A DNA stretch of 64,000 nucleotides from Scolanthus callimorphus. Taxonomy: Eukaryota > Cnidaria > Anthozoa > Actiniaria > Edwardsiidae. The stretch lies in assembly GCA_033964015.1 (NCBI GenBank), contig CM066924.1, positions 3,392,251-3,456,250 on the forward strand, in the 5' to 3' direction. A model generated the notes under the pieces. That model was not told the DNA's origin, did no database searches, and saw only the letters and a list, made by a program, of their open reading frames with translations. Position 1 is the stretch's first letter. The number at the start of each line of letters is the position of its first letter. This document shows positions 1-11,300 of the stretch, one piece after another. Made by a program: the position numbers and the translations under genes.

Positions 1-294
1 CATCTTCCTGATCCTGCCCACCCTCTTGGGACCAAGACGACGAGGAACAGTAGTGTCTGTCAAACCAGGAATGTCCTGGTCTCCCTTCTTGACAATCACC
101 AAGCTCAGGACGCTGAGCTGGGAATCCACAATGCAGCCACGGACGGACTTACGCTTGCGCTCACCAGTACGGCGAGGCCTGTAGCAGCTGTGACCCTTAG
201 AAAGGAGGAGGCGGACACGCCCATTCGTCATGACCCCCTGCTTCATAGGGAAGCCCTGCTTGTCGTTACCGCCAGTTATCCTGAACACATATCC
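1..294 (-). CDS. RPS6: RPS6 exon 4 (partial at window edge)
   Basis: Acceptor TTCCAG precedes position 294 on the minus strand. Reading starts [15 protein letters not shown] and remains open for 98 codons to the window edge, ending on a whole codon inside GRIRKM. It is by far the longest exon in view and holds the basic rRNA-binding core. Confidence 0.97.
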
Positions 295-3200
295 CTGGAA
301 TAAGATGTAGAATTGATTAATTTTACAGTTACCTAGAAATAAGGAATCATCCATACAAGAACTAAGCAATACTCCACTGCTCTACGACATTAAACACAAG
401 GTTCCACTATAAAAGGGATTAGACTGCCCACTTTCATGCTTGAATGGGCAATTATCATACCTCAAAACAATAAAGTCAAGAATTTTCAGTCTCTGCCAAA
501 AGTACTTTTACAGGGCTCCCAACAAGTTCAAATGAAATTCTTTTAAACAAATGCCAAGGAAGCTCCTTGTAGAATACTGAATAATTGATTATACAATGTT
601 TACTCATGTTTGCAGTTCACATTTTGAATTTCGCGGTTCAGAATATTTCGATCCTTCAGGACTGCAAATTGCGCCTGTTTGTAATGTAAAATGTAATGTA
701 AATGTAATGTATGTACTTGTATACCGCAAATTATCATATGGATATGTTCAAATGCGGTTTACAGATGTGGACATGTCTGATCCCTAAGATGCGGACTGTG
801 ATTTATACAATGCAGTTTACAATCATGAGTGGTTGTTAGATATATCATTTTGTAGTGAGCACTGTGGTTGTTTAACGTCCCTTGCATAGTGGTTAAGTGT
901 AGTGGGCTGAGAGACGGGACCTCGGTTTATTGCCTCATCCGAAAGACGTGAAACGCAGGAGAAATGACGAATCACTTCAACCCACGATGGGCACAAGGTT
1001 CGAAACAGCAGAGAAAAATCCCGACTGGGATTCGAACCCGGTGCACAGAGGTGAGAGGCAAGCGCTTTACACGCTGCACCACCCGTGCTTTTGTGGGTCG
1101 CTTTTGTGACTAAGTTTTTCTCTTTTGCAACTAAACTTTGTCAGTCAGTCAAAGTTTTGCAACTCACTTCTTGTCTAACTCACTGGCGCAAGTTCAATTT
1201 TTGTGACTAACATTTTAGAAAATGCGAGTAGAATTTTGAAACTTGTCAAAAAATTTTGACTGGACTTTTTTTTTAATTTGCAGCCCTGTCCTTATGAATA
1301 CTAATTATGTACTGATTAGTCTCGCTGTCCACACGAAAAGCTTTTATCTGAGCCAAACCGATTGTAATTCAAAAATATTCTGCAGCAACTAAAAATGTAA
1401 CAGTCTGGAAAGCAAACAGTTAGTATTTATTTCTTCGTTTTGAATACAAATTTTGAATTTCATGCCACAGGGATGTTGACCCTACGACAGCTGAGTGACA
1501 ACTGATATCATAAATGTGGGGGGCTCACTCCTTTTCTAGTGGAACCTCGTGTTTAAGGGTTCCCCACACAGAACATGCCCTATCTTTTGAACACTGAAAT
1601 TTTCCATGATTAGGTAGCAAAGCAACAAGCTTCATTACGGCTAAAATCATAGCATCGCGACCAACATTTTCAAAACATCGATTTGTTTTTGGCTTTGCTG
1701 TTTCGCCAGTCAAATCTTATGAGCCAATCAGATTCTAGCCCTGTTTCGCCTAGTGCAGTCGTCTGGCTTTCCGTCACAACATTGTCTGGTTTTAGTTCAG
1801 AGGGAAGCCAGTTGACTGCACTTGGCGAAACAAGGCAAGAGTTTGATTGGCTCAGATAGTTTGATTGGCGGAACAGCAAAGTCAAAATCCCAAAAAATGA
1901 TTTGATGTTTTTGAAAACGTGGGTTGCGATGCAACAGTTTTAGCTGTAAATAAAAATAATAGTCCTAAAGTGTGACATCACAAATTTGATTTAGAAAGGG
2001 CATATGATGAAATCTACACACCAAAATGAAGTGCATCGGTTGAAATGCAACCAAGATATGGCAAGCTGAATACATAATTTCAATACAAATCACTGCATTT
2101 TGGACTCTGTTCCAAATCGTTGAGTTAACCAATAGGGAAAAAATTGATTGAAATAAAAAAATTGATCATTCATTGCAGGTTTGGGATGTTTAGTGATTTC
2201 AATATACAGGGCATCTGGGGAAGTGCGGCAGTGCGATTCCGCACTTTTGCCCAAAAATCGCACTTTTCCGCACTTTCACACTTTCTTCGCACTTTTCCGC
2301 ACTTTTTAAGAAAATTACTGAAAATTGTGTGGAAACATCCTTCTAAACACGGTAATTTCAAAGATTTGCAGGTCAACACCTAGTTTATTATGTTGATGCT
2401 GAAGTATTAAGCGCAAAAACCTTGAAAACTCCACCATTTTCTTCCGATACGATCGCCACCGAATGCAAAAAAATACCAGGCGTTCAACAGCAGACCGTTT
2501 GAGAATAAGTACGAGATACCATCAATTAGGAGATCTGTAATTGGATGGAAGTTTAGATGGAAATAAGGCAATAGCTGATCTTGTAAGAAATGGGTAAAAT
2601 ACAAATGGCGCACGTTTTTCGGTGACCCCGATTCTTATTTGCTAAATAGGTCAACTATTTAGGCGAAACAAAATAGTAGGAGAACGAAAAATGTTGGATG
2701 TTAGAAGTTCGTTTATTTGTACTTAAACGCCGTAAATATCCTATGAAACTGCCGGAGCCATTTACCCTAGATTAAAGGCCCATCACCAACCGGGAGCCTT
2801 TGCGCCCCGTTTTCTTTTGTTTTCAAATTGATCCATTGTTTTTCGGGTGCTCTGATTGGTTAAGAGTCCGCAAAGGCTATCGGTTGGTGATGGGCCTTTA
2901 AGATGGTGATGACAAAGCACCAAGTTTACATTTTGGAGAACTTTATTGCAACGAGCAGATTTCGTATGGAATGAAATCGTGTAGTCGCGGTACGGTCACG
3001 GTCGCGGCGCGGAACAGCTTTGTGGCGGTACTTTTCACAGTCATACGAAATCTGCTCTATTGTTATGAACAACACATGCGGGAGTTGATTGTATGGAGAA
3101 ATAGGTGCTCTTAGTGATTTTAGGGGTTCGAGTTTTAAATGACTGATGCCGCGCAAGCAAGCATGGTGAGCCCTTCTTTTTTTGCATTTTTCCATTGTTC

Positions 3201-5036
3201 TTGACCTAAATATTGATCATGCGAAGTTTAATAATTTAGCTGTTACATCAGTTTCAATGAAATTACGTTTTAAAATGACAAACAAATAGAAAATCAACAG
3301 AAACGACTTGTTATGATCCCCCAAAAGCGCAAACCTTAAAATTAAAGAAAATAATTTACCGCACTTTTTACCGTTTTACCGCACTTTTACCGTTTTACCG
3401 CACTTTTTTCCGCACTTTTTTCTAAAAAATCCCGCACTTTTCCGCACTTTTTTGCCGTTTTTTACCGCACTTCCCCAGATGCCCTGAATATAGTAAGTCC
3501 TTTTTAATTACAATTAAAACAGGCAGAGTTTCAATCGTGCTGTTGAAATTTCAAACCCACGGTCGCTGTTTTATATCACGTGACCAAAAATTTGACATGT
3601 GACTGACCACTGACTGTTTTGGCTGAAAGACATCAAGCATAAGTCACATGACAACTTTTTAGTCATCACGTGATAGAAATTTGCAATCCACAGGAAACGA
3701 CTTGATTGAAACTCTACCTGTTTTGGTAGTATAGGATAAGATGGATCAGTGCTTATAATTTCTACCTTCCACTCATCTCCCAAGCATTCCGCAGATACCT
3801 CCATGGCCATACGCTTGTCATAGAAGCCCCTCCTACAGAATCACATGATAAAATGCTCTCATAAGTACAAGCCTTGTATGACATCAATACAATAGAATTT
3901 GTATTTTCTGGTTTACACATTAGCATTCAAGTGAGTGTGTATGCTAAGAAAATACAAGCGACAAGTGGGATATTCCATGAGAATTCATTGTATACAAAGG
4001 ATATTACATGGCCGCACAGAGATACAAATTTTATCGTCGAGTGAAGGCAGCAAATGAGATAAATTTCAACACAAGAAGATAAAATCTCCAAGCAGCCATG
4101 TAATGTTCTGTTTATTATATAAACATCGATCTTCCCTGTGAAGAGTGAAGATAAAAATCATCTCTTCACAGTGTGAAGATACAATTTTTTCATGCAAGAG
4201 AAACCTTTGGTATTTCACTGATGTTTATGTAAAACAGGCAACATTTACGTCAATGCAGTGCACAATTGAAAGGTGTGGAATGTCGCCGAAAATACAAGAC
4301 CATTCCTGCATTCTGATTGGCTGCATTTTCTGCAGTGTGGTATAAACAGAAGTTAGTGGATGGGTATTCTGCAGTTTAGCACAGGAATATTCACAATATG
4401 CAGTATTTTTAAGTACTTACAGTTTGCGTTCATCTTCAATTTCTATCAGTTTCTGGCACCCCGTCACCGGGTAAGATATATTAAGCTGGAGAGAAATGAT
4501 TATAAGCAATGAGCAATCCAGGATCAAAAAGAGGTATGACACAAAACAAGATTTTGTCTTCTTTAATATTACTAAAGTCTGCACAGATTGCAGTTCCTTA
4601 AGGCCAAAATAGTCGTGCCCGGCATTGCATAGTATTTCATTTTGAAGAACTACAAATGTTCGATCTTTCACGTGCGACAAATTATCGTGAGTCTGGAATG
4701 AAAACATCAACTCCGATGGATCATTCGGCTATTTGCTATAAGCAATCCTATAGCAATTGGGTTCTTCAATAAATAAAATCATTATTAAAAAAGCTGTACC
4801 CCTGCTTTTTACCCCAAAAATCCGAAAACTGGTAAAAGTTCGTGTATTTTTCGAACTTCCCATCAGGAAGACATCCGTGATACATTTTAGAACGATAACT
4901 CCATCCGAGCCAATCTCGCAGAAATAACGGTCATCAATACAATTTGGCTATATATTTGGAAGCACTAATACCTGAAGCAATCACCTGATGTGTTATTTTA
5001 TTTCATTTTCAAAAATAACGTCTGTTTTACCTTCAT
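1..5036 (-). CDS. RPS6: 40S ribosomal protein S6, 5' part of gene (four exons seen, runs off left edge)
   Basis: Component of the small ribosomal subunit and classic target of S6 kinase. Four coding exons are visible on the minus strand: 5031-5036 (Met-Lys only), 4421-4485, 3766-3832 and 1-294, together 432 nt or 144 residues of a protein usually near 249 residues. Junctions are GT-AG with consistent phases (0, 2, 0). Recognisable stretches are [20 protein letters not shown], then [53 protein letters not shown] and [10 protein letters not shown]. The C-terminal helix with the phosphorylated serines lies beyond the left edge. The two-codon first exon is typical of S6 genes. The pyrimidine tract upstream of the ATG on this strand (about 5081-5100) could be the 5'TOP motif expected of ribosomal protein mRNAs. 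The gene is head-to-head with TUBGCP4. Confidence 0.97.
915..1088 (-). mobile_element. tRNA-derived SINE, copy in RPS6 intron
   Basis: The minus strand starts GCACGGGTGGTGCAGCGTGT (A box region) and has GGTTCGAATCC (B box, 1028-1038) at the expected distance, followed by a unique tail ending in AATAAACCGAGGTCCCGTCT. Best-preserved promoter of the copies here. Confidence 0.8.
1635..1950. mobile_element. AGTGCAGT hairpin MITE, copy 1
   Basis: TTACGGCTAAAATC at the left mirrors AGTTTTAGCTGTAAA at the right. The full 316 bp fold, with inner arms CTGTTTCGCCTAGTGCAGTC and GACTGCACTTGGCGAAACA. Three copies are in this window. Confidence 0.82.
2207..3486. mobile_element. 1.28-kb TIR element with CCGCACTTTT subterminal repeats
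   Basis: Mirrored ends CAGGGCATCTGGGGAAGTGC with AATATA on both sides (2201-2206, 3487-3492). Each end has many copies of CCGCACTTTT (left 2230-2310, right 3358-3475). A CAGGG start is hAT-like, but the flanking repeat is 6 bp rather than 8. No transposase. A TTAA MITE is nested inside. Confidence 0.85.
2772..2901. mobile_element. TTAA MITE, copy A (nested in TIR element)
   Basis: TTAA-AGGCCCATCACCAACCGG is mirrored by GGTTGGTGATGGGCCT-TTAA. The interior shares GGGTGCTCTGATTGG and AGAGTCCGCAA with copy B at 43965-44058. TTAA duplications suggest a piggyBac/Kolobok-type transposase in trans. Confidence 0.85.
3766..3832 (-). CDS. RPS6: RPS6 exon 3
   Basis: 67 nt. The acceptor TCTGTAG precedes 3832 and the donor GTAGAA follows 3766. 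It encodes [20 protein letters not shown] followed by WK, and joins directly to the Gly-Tyr at the start of exon 4, as in other S6 proteins. Confidence 0.95.
3833..5030. other. RPS6 introns 1 and 2
   Basis: Non-coding apart from exon 2. I see no known repeat or RNA gene. Ribosomal protein introns often host snoRNAs, but I could not identify C/D or H/ACA boxes with any confidence. Confidence 0.5.
4421..4485 (-). CDS. RPS6: RPS6 exon 2
   Basis: 65 nt between acceptor CTCTCCAG and donor GTAAGT. It encodes [20 protein letters not shown] followed by KL. The last codon is split 2+1 with exon 3. Confidence 0.96.
5031..5036 (-). CDS. RPS6: RPS6 exon 1 coding part (Met-Lys)
   Basis: ATGAAG followed directly by donor GTAAAA on the minus strand. 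It was chosen because S6 proteins begin MKLNIS and exon 2 starts LNIS in phase 0. It is too short to find by ORF length. Confidence 0.9.
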
Positions 5037-5224
5037 TTTGGCCCTTCTCTCTGTCGAGAAGAAACTCAACGAGAAGTGAAGTAGAAAGAGAGAGAACGAG
5101 GGGCTCGCGCGGCATTATGGGTTGTCCATTCTGCGCATGTCAAATAAGGTGATTCAACATGGCGGGCAAAATGGCTGCTAAAATTGTGCAGAAGATGAAA
5201 ACTTCGTAAAATTACATCGTTCAG
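5037..5224. promoter_or_regulatory. Bidirectional RPS6/TUBGCP4 promoter
   Basis: Only 188 bp separate the two start codons. There is no TATA box in a standard place. Near the middle is CTGCGCATGT (about 5131-5140), which resembles the NRF1 site. AACATGGCGGGC (5157-5168) matches the YY1 consensus, which is often found just downstream of start sites in ribosomal and housekeeping promoters. A CT-rich tract on the minus strand may hold the RPS6 5'TOP start. Factor assignments rest on consensus matching only. Confidence 0.75.
5159..5209 (+). other. Possible upstream ORF in the TUBGCP4 leader
   Basis: An ATG in the YY1-like AACATGGCGG opens a 16-codon frame, MAGKMAAKIVQKMKTS, then TAA, 15 nt before the TUBGCP4 start codon. 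It matters only if transcription starts upstream of 5159, which cannot be judged from sequence. The overlap with a YY1-like site means the ATG may be promoter DNA only. Confidence 0.35.
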
Positions 5225-5302
5225 ATGCTTCACGAGCTTCTTTTGGCGCTTTCAGGATGCTCTGGAGGAGTGTTTGTACATAAAGGCAAAGGCGGACTGC
5301 AG
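5225..5302 (+). CDS. TUBGCP4: TUBGCP4 exon 1
   Basis: 26 codons, MLHELLLALSGCSGGVFVHK through GGLQ, then donor GTCTGT. The start is fixed by alignment to the conserved MIHELLLALSG N-terminus of GCP4. Confidence 0.94.
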
Positions 5303-8300
5303 GTCTGTGAATATATGCTTATTTTGTCGGAGAATTTTCTAATTTTGAAAGTGGAACTCGCATTTTGGCGCCAACTTCAAAACAACATATTAATTTTTAC
5401 CGTTCTAATTGTGGGCATGTTGTGTTTATACTTTACTGGCCAGGTGAATATATGAAAATTGTTGAGTGTCAATAGGGGTGAAATAGAGTCAGGCTTGCTT
5501 TTCATTTCCAAATTGGGGGAGTAAGACATAGCCATGAAGAATTTCAACATCTTTAATTAGTTTATATTGAACATGGCATTTACTATTGACTCTAATGTCT
5601 TACCACAAGCTTAAGATTAAACTGCAAGCAAGCATTCTGTTAGAATGGAAGGGGGGAGACACACCTAAAACGAGAGGAGACTTGTCTCCCCTGGCTGATA
5701 ATTTCGGGGGAGATTTGTATTATTTTAGGTGAAAATTCTCACAATCTCTCACTGAAATGCAAGCCCTGATGTATAAACATTTTGACAGGAGATAAGAGAC
5801 TTCAAATTATTGTAACACCTGCCTAATTGGGAGACTTGACAACTAAATTGGTGGCAAAACAGATTTTGAAATGTGGGGGGCTGACATATGTTAGGGGTGG
5901 TGAATGGTCCTTCAAAAAAACTGTTTTCTTAGGCGTTCTCAAATTCTCAGTTTTTTAAATTCATTGTTTTCGGATCTTGGATTTTTTTTCAGGTCGTCTC
6001 AGATCTTGGATTTTCCAGTTTGTTGTGTTTATATGGCAAATCTCAAATCGAGTTCTCAATCTCGGATTTTGAAAATGGTGTGCTCACGTTCTTGTAATTT
6101 CTAGCATTGTCCATTCGCCATCCCTTATGTTCAAGTGAGGGGCTGTGGTTGAAGCTACCGAAAGCTCTGCTGGCTATGAGCTATGATGCCACCCAATGTG
6201 GGGTAGACTGCCGGTAGCTTTGTTAATTGTGTTACCTTGGTCCTATTATGCTGCTAAGCTTGTATCTTCCTTGCACAGGTTGCTGCAGACTTGCCTTTTA
6301 TACACCAAAGTGAGGAAGCATTGCTGAACAGAATTTGTCGTGTAGGGACATACTTCTCTGGTTTCCAGCATTTTATAGAAAAGTGCACAGAATTGGTGTC
6401 CTCAGGAACTACATCAAATGATAAAGGTATATGTGACCCTCTTTGGGAAAACGTATAATAACGATTTAGCGTTTAATGAAAAAGTCGTTTATGAAGCGTT
6501 TAAACGATCTCACAAATCGTTTAAACGACTTTGAAAATCGTTTATACGATTTGAAAATTCGTTTAAACGATGTGGGAAAACGCTTAAACGAATGATGAAA
6601 GCGTTTAAACGAGTAACAAAATCGTTTATACGAATTGAAAAATCGTTTATACGAGTGGAGAAAGAATGTTCGCTCCACGTTGGAATTCGCTTTAGAGAGG
6701 TAGCGAGCATCCACGTTCCATAGCGAGTTATAATTCGGTTTGCGTTCAGGCACGAAGAGCGAATCCATACTTTTCACCATACTTTTCACCAAAGCCTGGT
6801 AAGTACTACACTGCATTCAACATACCACTACAGTTTGCCAAGGAAGACTTAAAACTTACGAGGTCAAATTATGATTCAATGTCAAAGTGTATAGATAGCG
6901 TGAAATAATTGTTTTGTTTTGAATCATGATCCAAATGGCGCGTAATGGTGAGACACTTTCACGTGGAAAGCGAAGCGAACTGAAGTAAAAGATGCGAGAT
7001 TGAACGAGTTGCTTTCAAGCACAGAAAAGAAAAGCCATCGGTTTGTATGGGGTACATCAAAACAGTAAAAATTACAGCAAAAGAATGAAGTTTTGCACTT
7101 GACTGCACTGTACTTACCTAATGTTTCCTGTCACGCAACTACAAAGTTGGTCGGTCGCGTCGCGTGATACCAAAATAAATACTATACTTCTGCGTCTGAT
7201 TTCCCCAACGCGAATATGTTTTTTTTTCTGCTATCAATGCCATAAAGCCAGTTTAAATAACCTTCTCCGGCTATTTCTTTTCCGTTTTACTTCTTGTGAG
7301 AAACACAGAGCATTTTCGTCGTGTAGCGCATTCGCAAAAGGTCAAGTTAATTATGCATTCAAAACATGCGCTGAAACTCGCACATTTTATTCAATCATTC
7401 CGAATTCATTATTTCCTTCCCTTGGTGTTTCCTTCTCTCGATTTTCTCGTTTAATTTTTCGTAGATGCATCTTTTGATGTTCAGATTAGTTACTGGATAT
7501 TATAATTATATAATTAAGAGTGAACTTTATTTTATTTTCGCATAAGTGTTCGGTCGAGTTCGGACATTGAAATCTCCGGGAAATACGCGTAATGAATACA
7601 CGCTGGGTACACAAGTTTTTGTTCCGTGGCTTTTAGGTCGGTTTGGTGAGGGTGTCCGTTTATGTAGATCGTTTATACGTTTTGGAAAGTCGTATATACG
7701 TTTTGGAAAGTCGTATATACGTTTTGGAAAGTCGTATATACGTTTTGGAAAGTCGTATATACGTTTTGGAAAGTCGATTTGGAAAGTTGTTTACCGTTCG
7801 TTTATTTTGGCCATTAAACGGAAAATCGTTATTATACGTTTTCCCAAAGAGGGTCACATATCTGCAGGGATCAATAACCAGCTGAATATCTAGAAATCAG
7901 GAAACCTATCCTGATGCCTGCTAAGGGGCTGTGTCACGGTTATTTGAACAAAATTCATGTTATACAGCTCTAAATTTGCATGCAACCATCTCCAAATCAC
8001 TCATATCACTTGATATTAGCCTAATAAGCAATGTAGGTAAGTTGTATTGGTAAGGCTTCTGATTTGCAAACAAATTTTGATGTAACTTCAAACTTTGTAA
8101 ACTGTTTATCCTGACAAGAATATTTCAAAAACTCATTGTTGCATTGCATTTCCATCTGCTCTGTAATAGGTCCATGAAGATCAATTTGTAGAATAAAGAG
8201 CTATTTAACAAACCTAGACTTACTAGTATTTTGGCTATCCATAAGTTATTTTCATGTTTTTTTTACATCACCAAAAGTGTGCTAAAATCATGACACAGCT

Positions 8301-11300
8301 CCTTTAAACGTATAATTAGTTGGTTCAGAATTCAGATGATAATGGAACCACAAATAAGCTGAAATGCTGGTTTTATTGAAATTTCATATTGCTTTAATAA
8401 TAATAATTTCCAGTGTTAAGCACTTGACATTAGAAAGGACACTGATGAACTTGTAACCCTCAAGAGCTTGCTATTTGCTCTTCAGGCCTAATATTATAGA
8501 TATATTTCTAAACTGTACAATACTGCCAGGAAACACATGTACATGTTTTTGTAAATGGTTCAACAGCAGAACACAGACTTCATTCGTGAAACGTTTGCAT
8601 GTCCTTCAAGGGCCATAGCGCTCTTACAGGGGCTGGGGGCATGCCCCCCCCCCTGTTTTTTCCCAAACAATCCTTAAAACTCCCGATTTTGCACCCTGCA
8701 TATCAAAGTTCCCCAAACATACGGTAATTTCACATGCTGGGCTCTAAATTTTCGCCACGCTTCACACACAGGGAGTTTAAACTTTCCCTTAAAACTACCT
8801 TGAGTTTTTTAGATGTTGCGCTCCTCCAGTTTTTGGAGGCTTGCTACGGCCCTGCATTCGCAACATGATTGCAAGCTGTTGTGAATGTTTCATGCTGATA
8901 TGAAGATTATATTGAAGATTGATATGAAGTATATTGTTAATTTAATTGCATTCCAGAATCCCCTTTTTCCCAAGGGCTATACATCCAGGCATTCTGCAAT
9001 GGGCTTGATAAAGTCTTGCAGAATTATCGTCAGGAGATATTAGCGTTAGAGAATGAAGTTCTCAAGGACCCGTATCTCCCTTTATCACATGTTGAGCACA
9101 GACTAGAGAAGGTAAGGTTACATGCGTACACCTTATTCCAAAATGGCTGACTGGCCCTTGTGTCCTCGTTCTCATGAAATTATTCTTTTGTTTTAGATTC
9201 CCTCATATTCGCTCAAAGACAACTGATAATTTCATGAGAGTGAGGCCACAAAGGCCAATGGCACAGTCACCATTTTGGAATAAGGCTTATAGTACTTAGA
9301 GCAGCAGAACCAGGGGGGACATTGCCAGCAATTTGTTTTTGGGGGGCCAGACACCCCAATAAATTATGGGTATCAACATAAACTGAGCAACTTCTGAGTA
9401 AACGTTTTAATAACAGTTATCTATTCTTAATTAAAGTCGGAAAATAAATCAAACTATTTTAAGCATTTTAGTATCACATAATATTTTCTAGATTTATTGT
9501 ACTAAGCTCTCGTAGGCGACCAACACTTATTGTTAAGTAGGAAGCCACTTGGTGGTCGCTTACGAGAGCCGTTCTCGTAAGTGACCAGCTCTGTTAACGA
9601 CTGCAATTGTCAGTTCCCGAGGTGGTCGCTTACGAGAGCTTTGACTGTACACCTGTATCTATTATTCATGAAACAAGGAAACTAAGTGATAAAAACCATT
9701 AAAACTTTTCTCAAACCACATTCTGCCTTGATGATAGCACTAGGTGCTCTAAGACGCTGAAAGTTCTTTCTCTCAACGGCTCTGTATTAAATCTTGCGCA
9801 GGCATCAGTGGCCGTCACCAGAGCCTCCCCCACAAGTTGATTGAGCCAGGGAGCTCCGGGATCGAGAATGCACCAAAACTTTGGTTGTTATCACTTATTG
9901 TTCTTATTCCATGAATTTCTAAATTGTTTCTTATATCGATTATTTCATAATTTTCTGTTATTCTATGATTTCATAATTTTTCTGTAATATACTATATAGA
10001 TTGTAAGGTGCATTTGAAAACTGTATTCATGTTGAATTTATGCAATAAACATTATTAGTCATTTCAGTACCTCATACTGTAGATACTCAGTATGTTGATC
10101 ACTATTCTTTAGTTTCAGGTCTTGTTTCCGGCCCTTGCCTCTGTCATTGACCAAATTGAATCCAAGAAGGTAAAATGTGGTTGCTCTTACAGTGTAGGGT
10201 CTTTGTCATGGTTATTTGAAGAAATTCTTAAATACAGCACTTTGTTCATTATATAATGGTGTACTATGTTTTCACAGACATTTGCCAAAGAAGGACTGCA
10301 ATCAGTCTACACACTGTATTTGGAATTTTTTCTTGAGAAAAGTGTAATCAACATAAACATTTCATTTTAATCATTGCCAACCTTCGTAGTACTTTGCAAG
10401 CTTTTGTGGTTGATTGTAGGTTATTGTTTTGCTCTTACAGCTGTTTCAGGTAACACGCGACCCAGCGCGTTAAAAACATCATTTGGCAGTTGTGTTTTTC
10501 TGTGAAGTCAATCAAAATACGTAGTGCAGTGAATTGGCTTCTGTCGCGACATGTCTCCCAACGGAAGCCAAACAAATGCACTGGGCAAGGATCTGATTGG
10601 TTCACACAACTTCATTGCTGGACAGCACAGAAAAACCCAACTGACAACTCCAAGAACTGCTGCTGACAACAACCAAGTCACATGTTACCTGAACCAACTT
10701 TAATGCCTGCCCGTACGAAAATTTACAGCCTGACACGACCAAATTCCAGCGAAATTCAGGCCAGAAAACGAGATATGAGCGAGATTTAGAGCGAGACACA
10801 GCGAGACATCTAATTTGTCTCGCCTCATGAGGCGAGCAAGACTTTTTTCTTGCTCCTTTATCGGCGAGATTCCAACCAAACAGAGCGTGACACAGCAAGG
10901 CACACGTTAAGGAGATTTCTATCTATGGGCAAGACAAATGTCTCTCTCTGTTGCGCCGGTATTTCAAGCGGGAATCCACCGCGACACGGCAAGACAAAGT
11001 CTCAGCACACTTCAAATCCAGTTCTACTCCAAATTCGTCGACACTAACTGTTTGCTGATCATTTTCAGATTCTATCCTGAGGCGTCTCAACGGTTGTTTC
11101 TGGTTCTGATCTTAATTTCTGTGCAAAAACCTTTCTCTAAAGACACTTCCGAATCTTTCCAGCTCGATATATCGGGATTCTCCGCCGCTTGTCAACCTCA
11201 CTTGATTTCCTCCTCATGTTGATCTCGCTTTTCTTTTCTTCGATTAATCTGAATACTAAAAGTAGAAGGAATGCACCTTCTGATAGCATTCTGACAAGCA

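Larger units (their letters stand above)
295..3765. other. RPS6 intron 3, filled with repeats
   Basis: There is no coding sequence of its own. It holds a tRNA-derived SINE (915-1088), a hairpin MITE (1635-1950) and a 1.28-kb TIR element (2207-3486) with a second MITE nested inside it. The stretch 295-900 shows nothing recognisable. Confidence 0.7.

Noticed and set aside
1021..1088. Functional tRNA gene at the B-box-containing sequence
   Set aside because: The A-box and B-box are fine but acceptor and anticodon arms do not pair properly, and the sequence continues into a shared tail. It is a SINE head.
6466..7893. Arg/Lys/Phe-rich ORFs such as SFKRF and YIRFGKS repeats
   Set aside because: They come from the subterminal palindromic repeats of the TIR element at 6433-7857.
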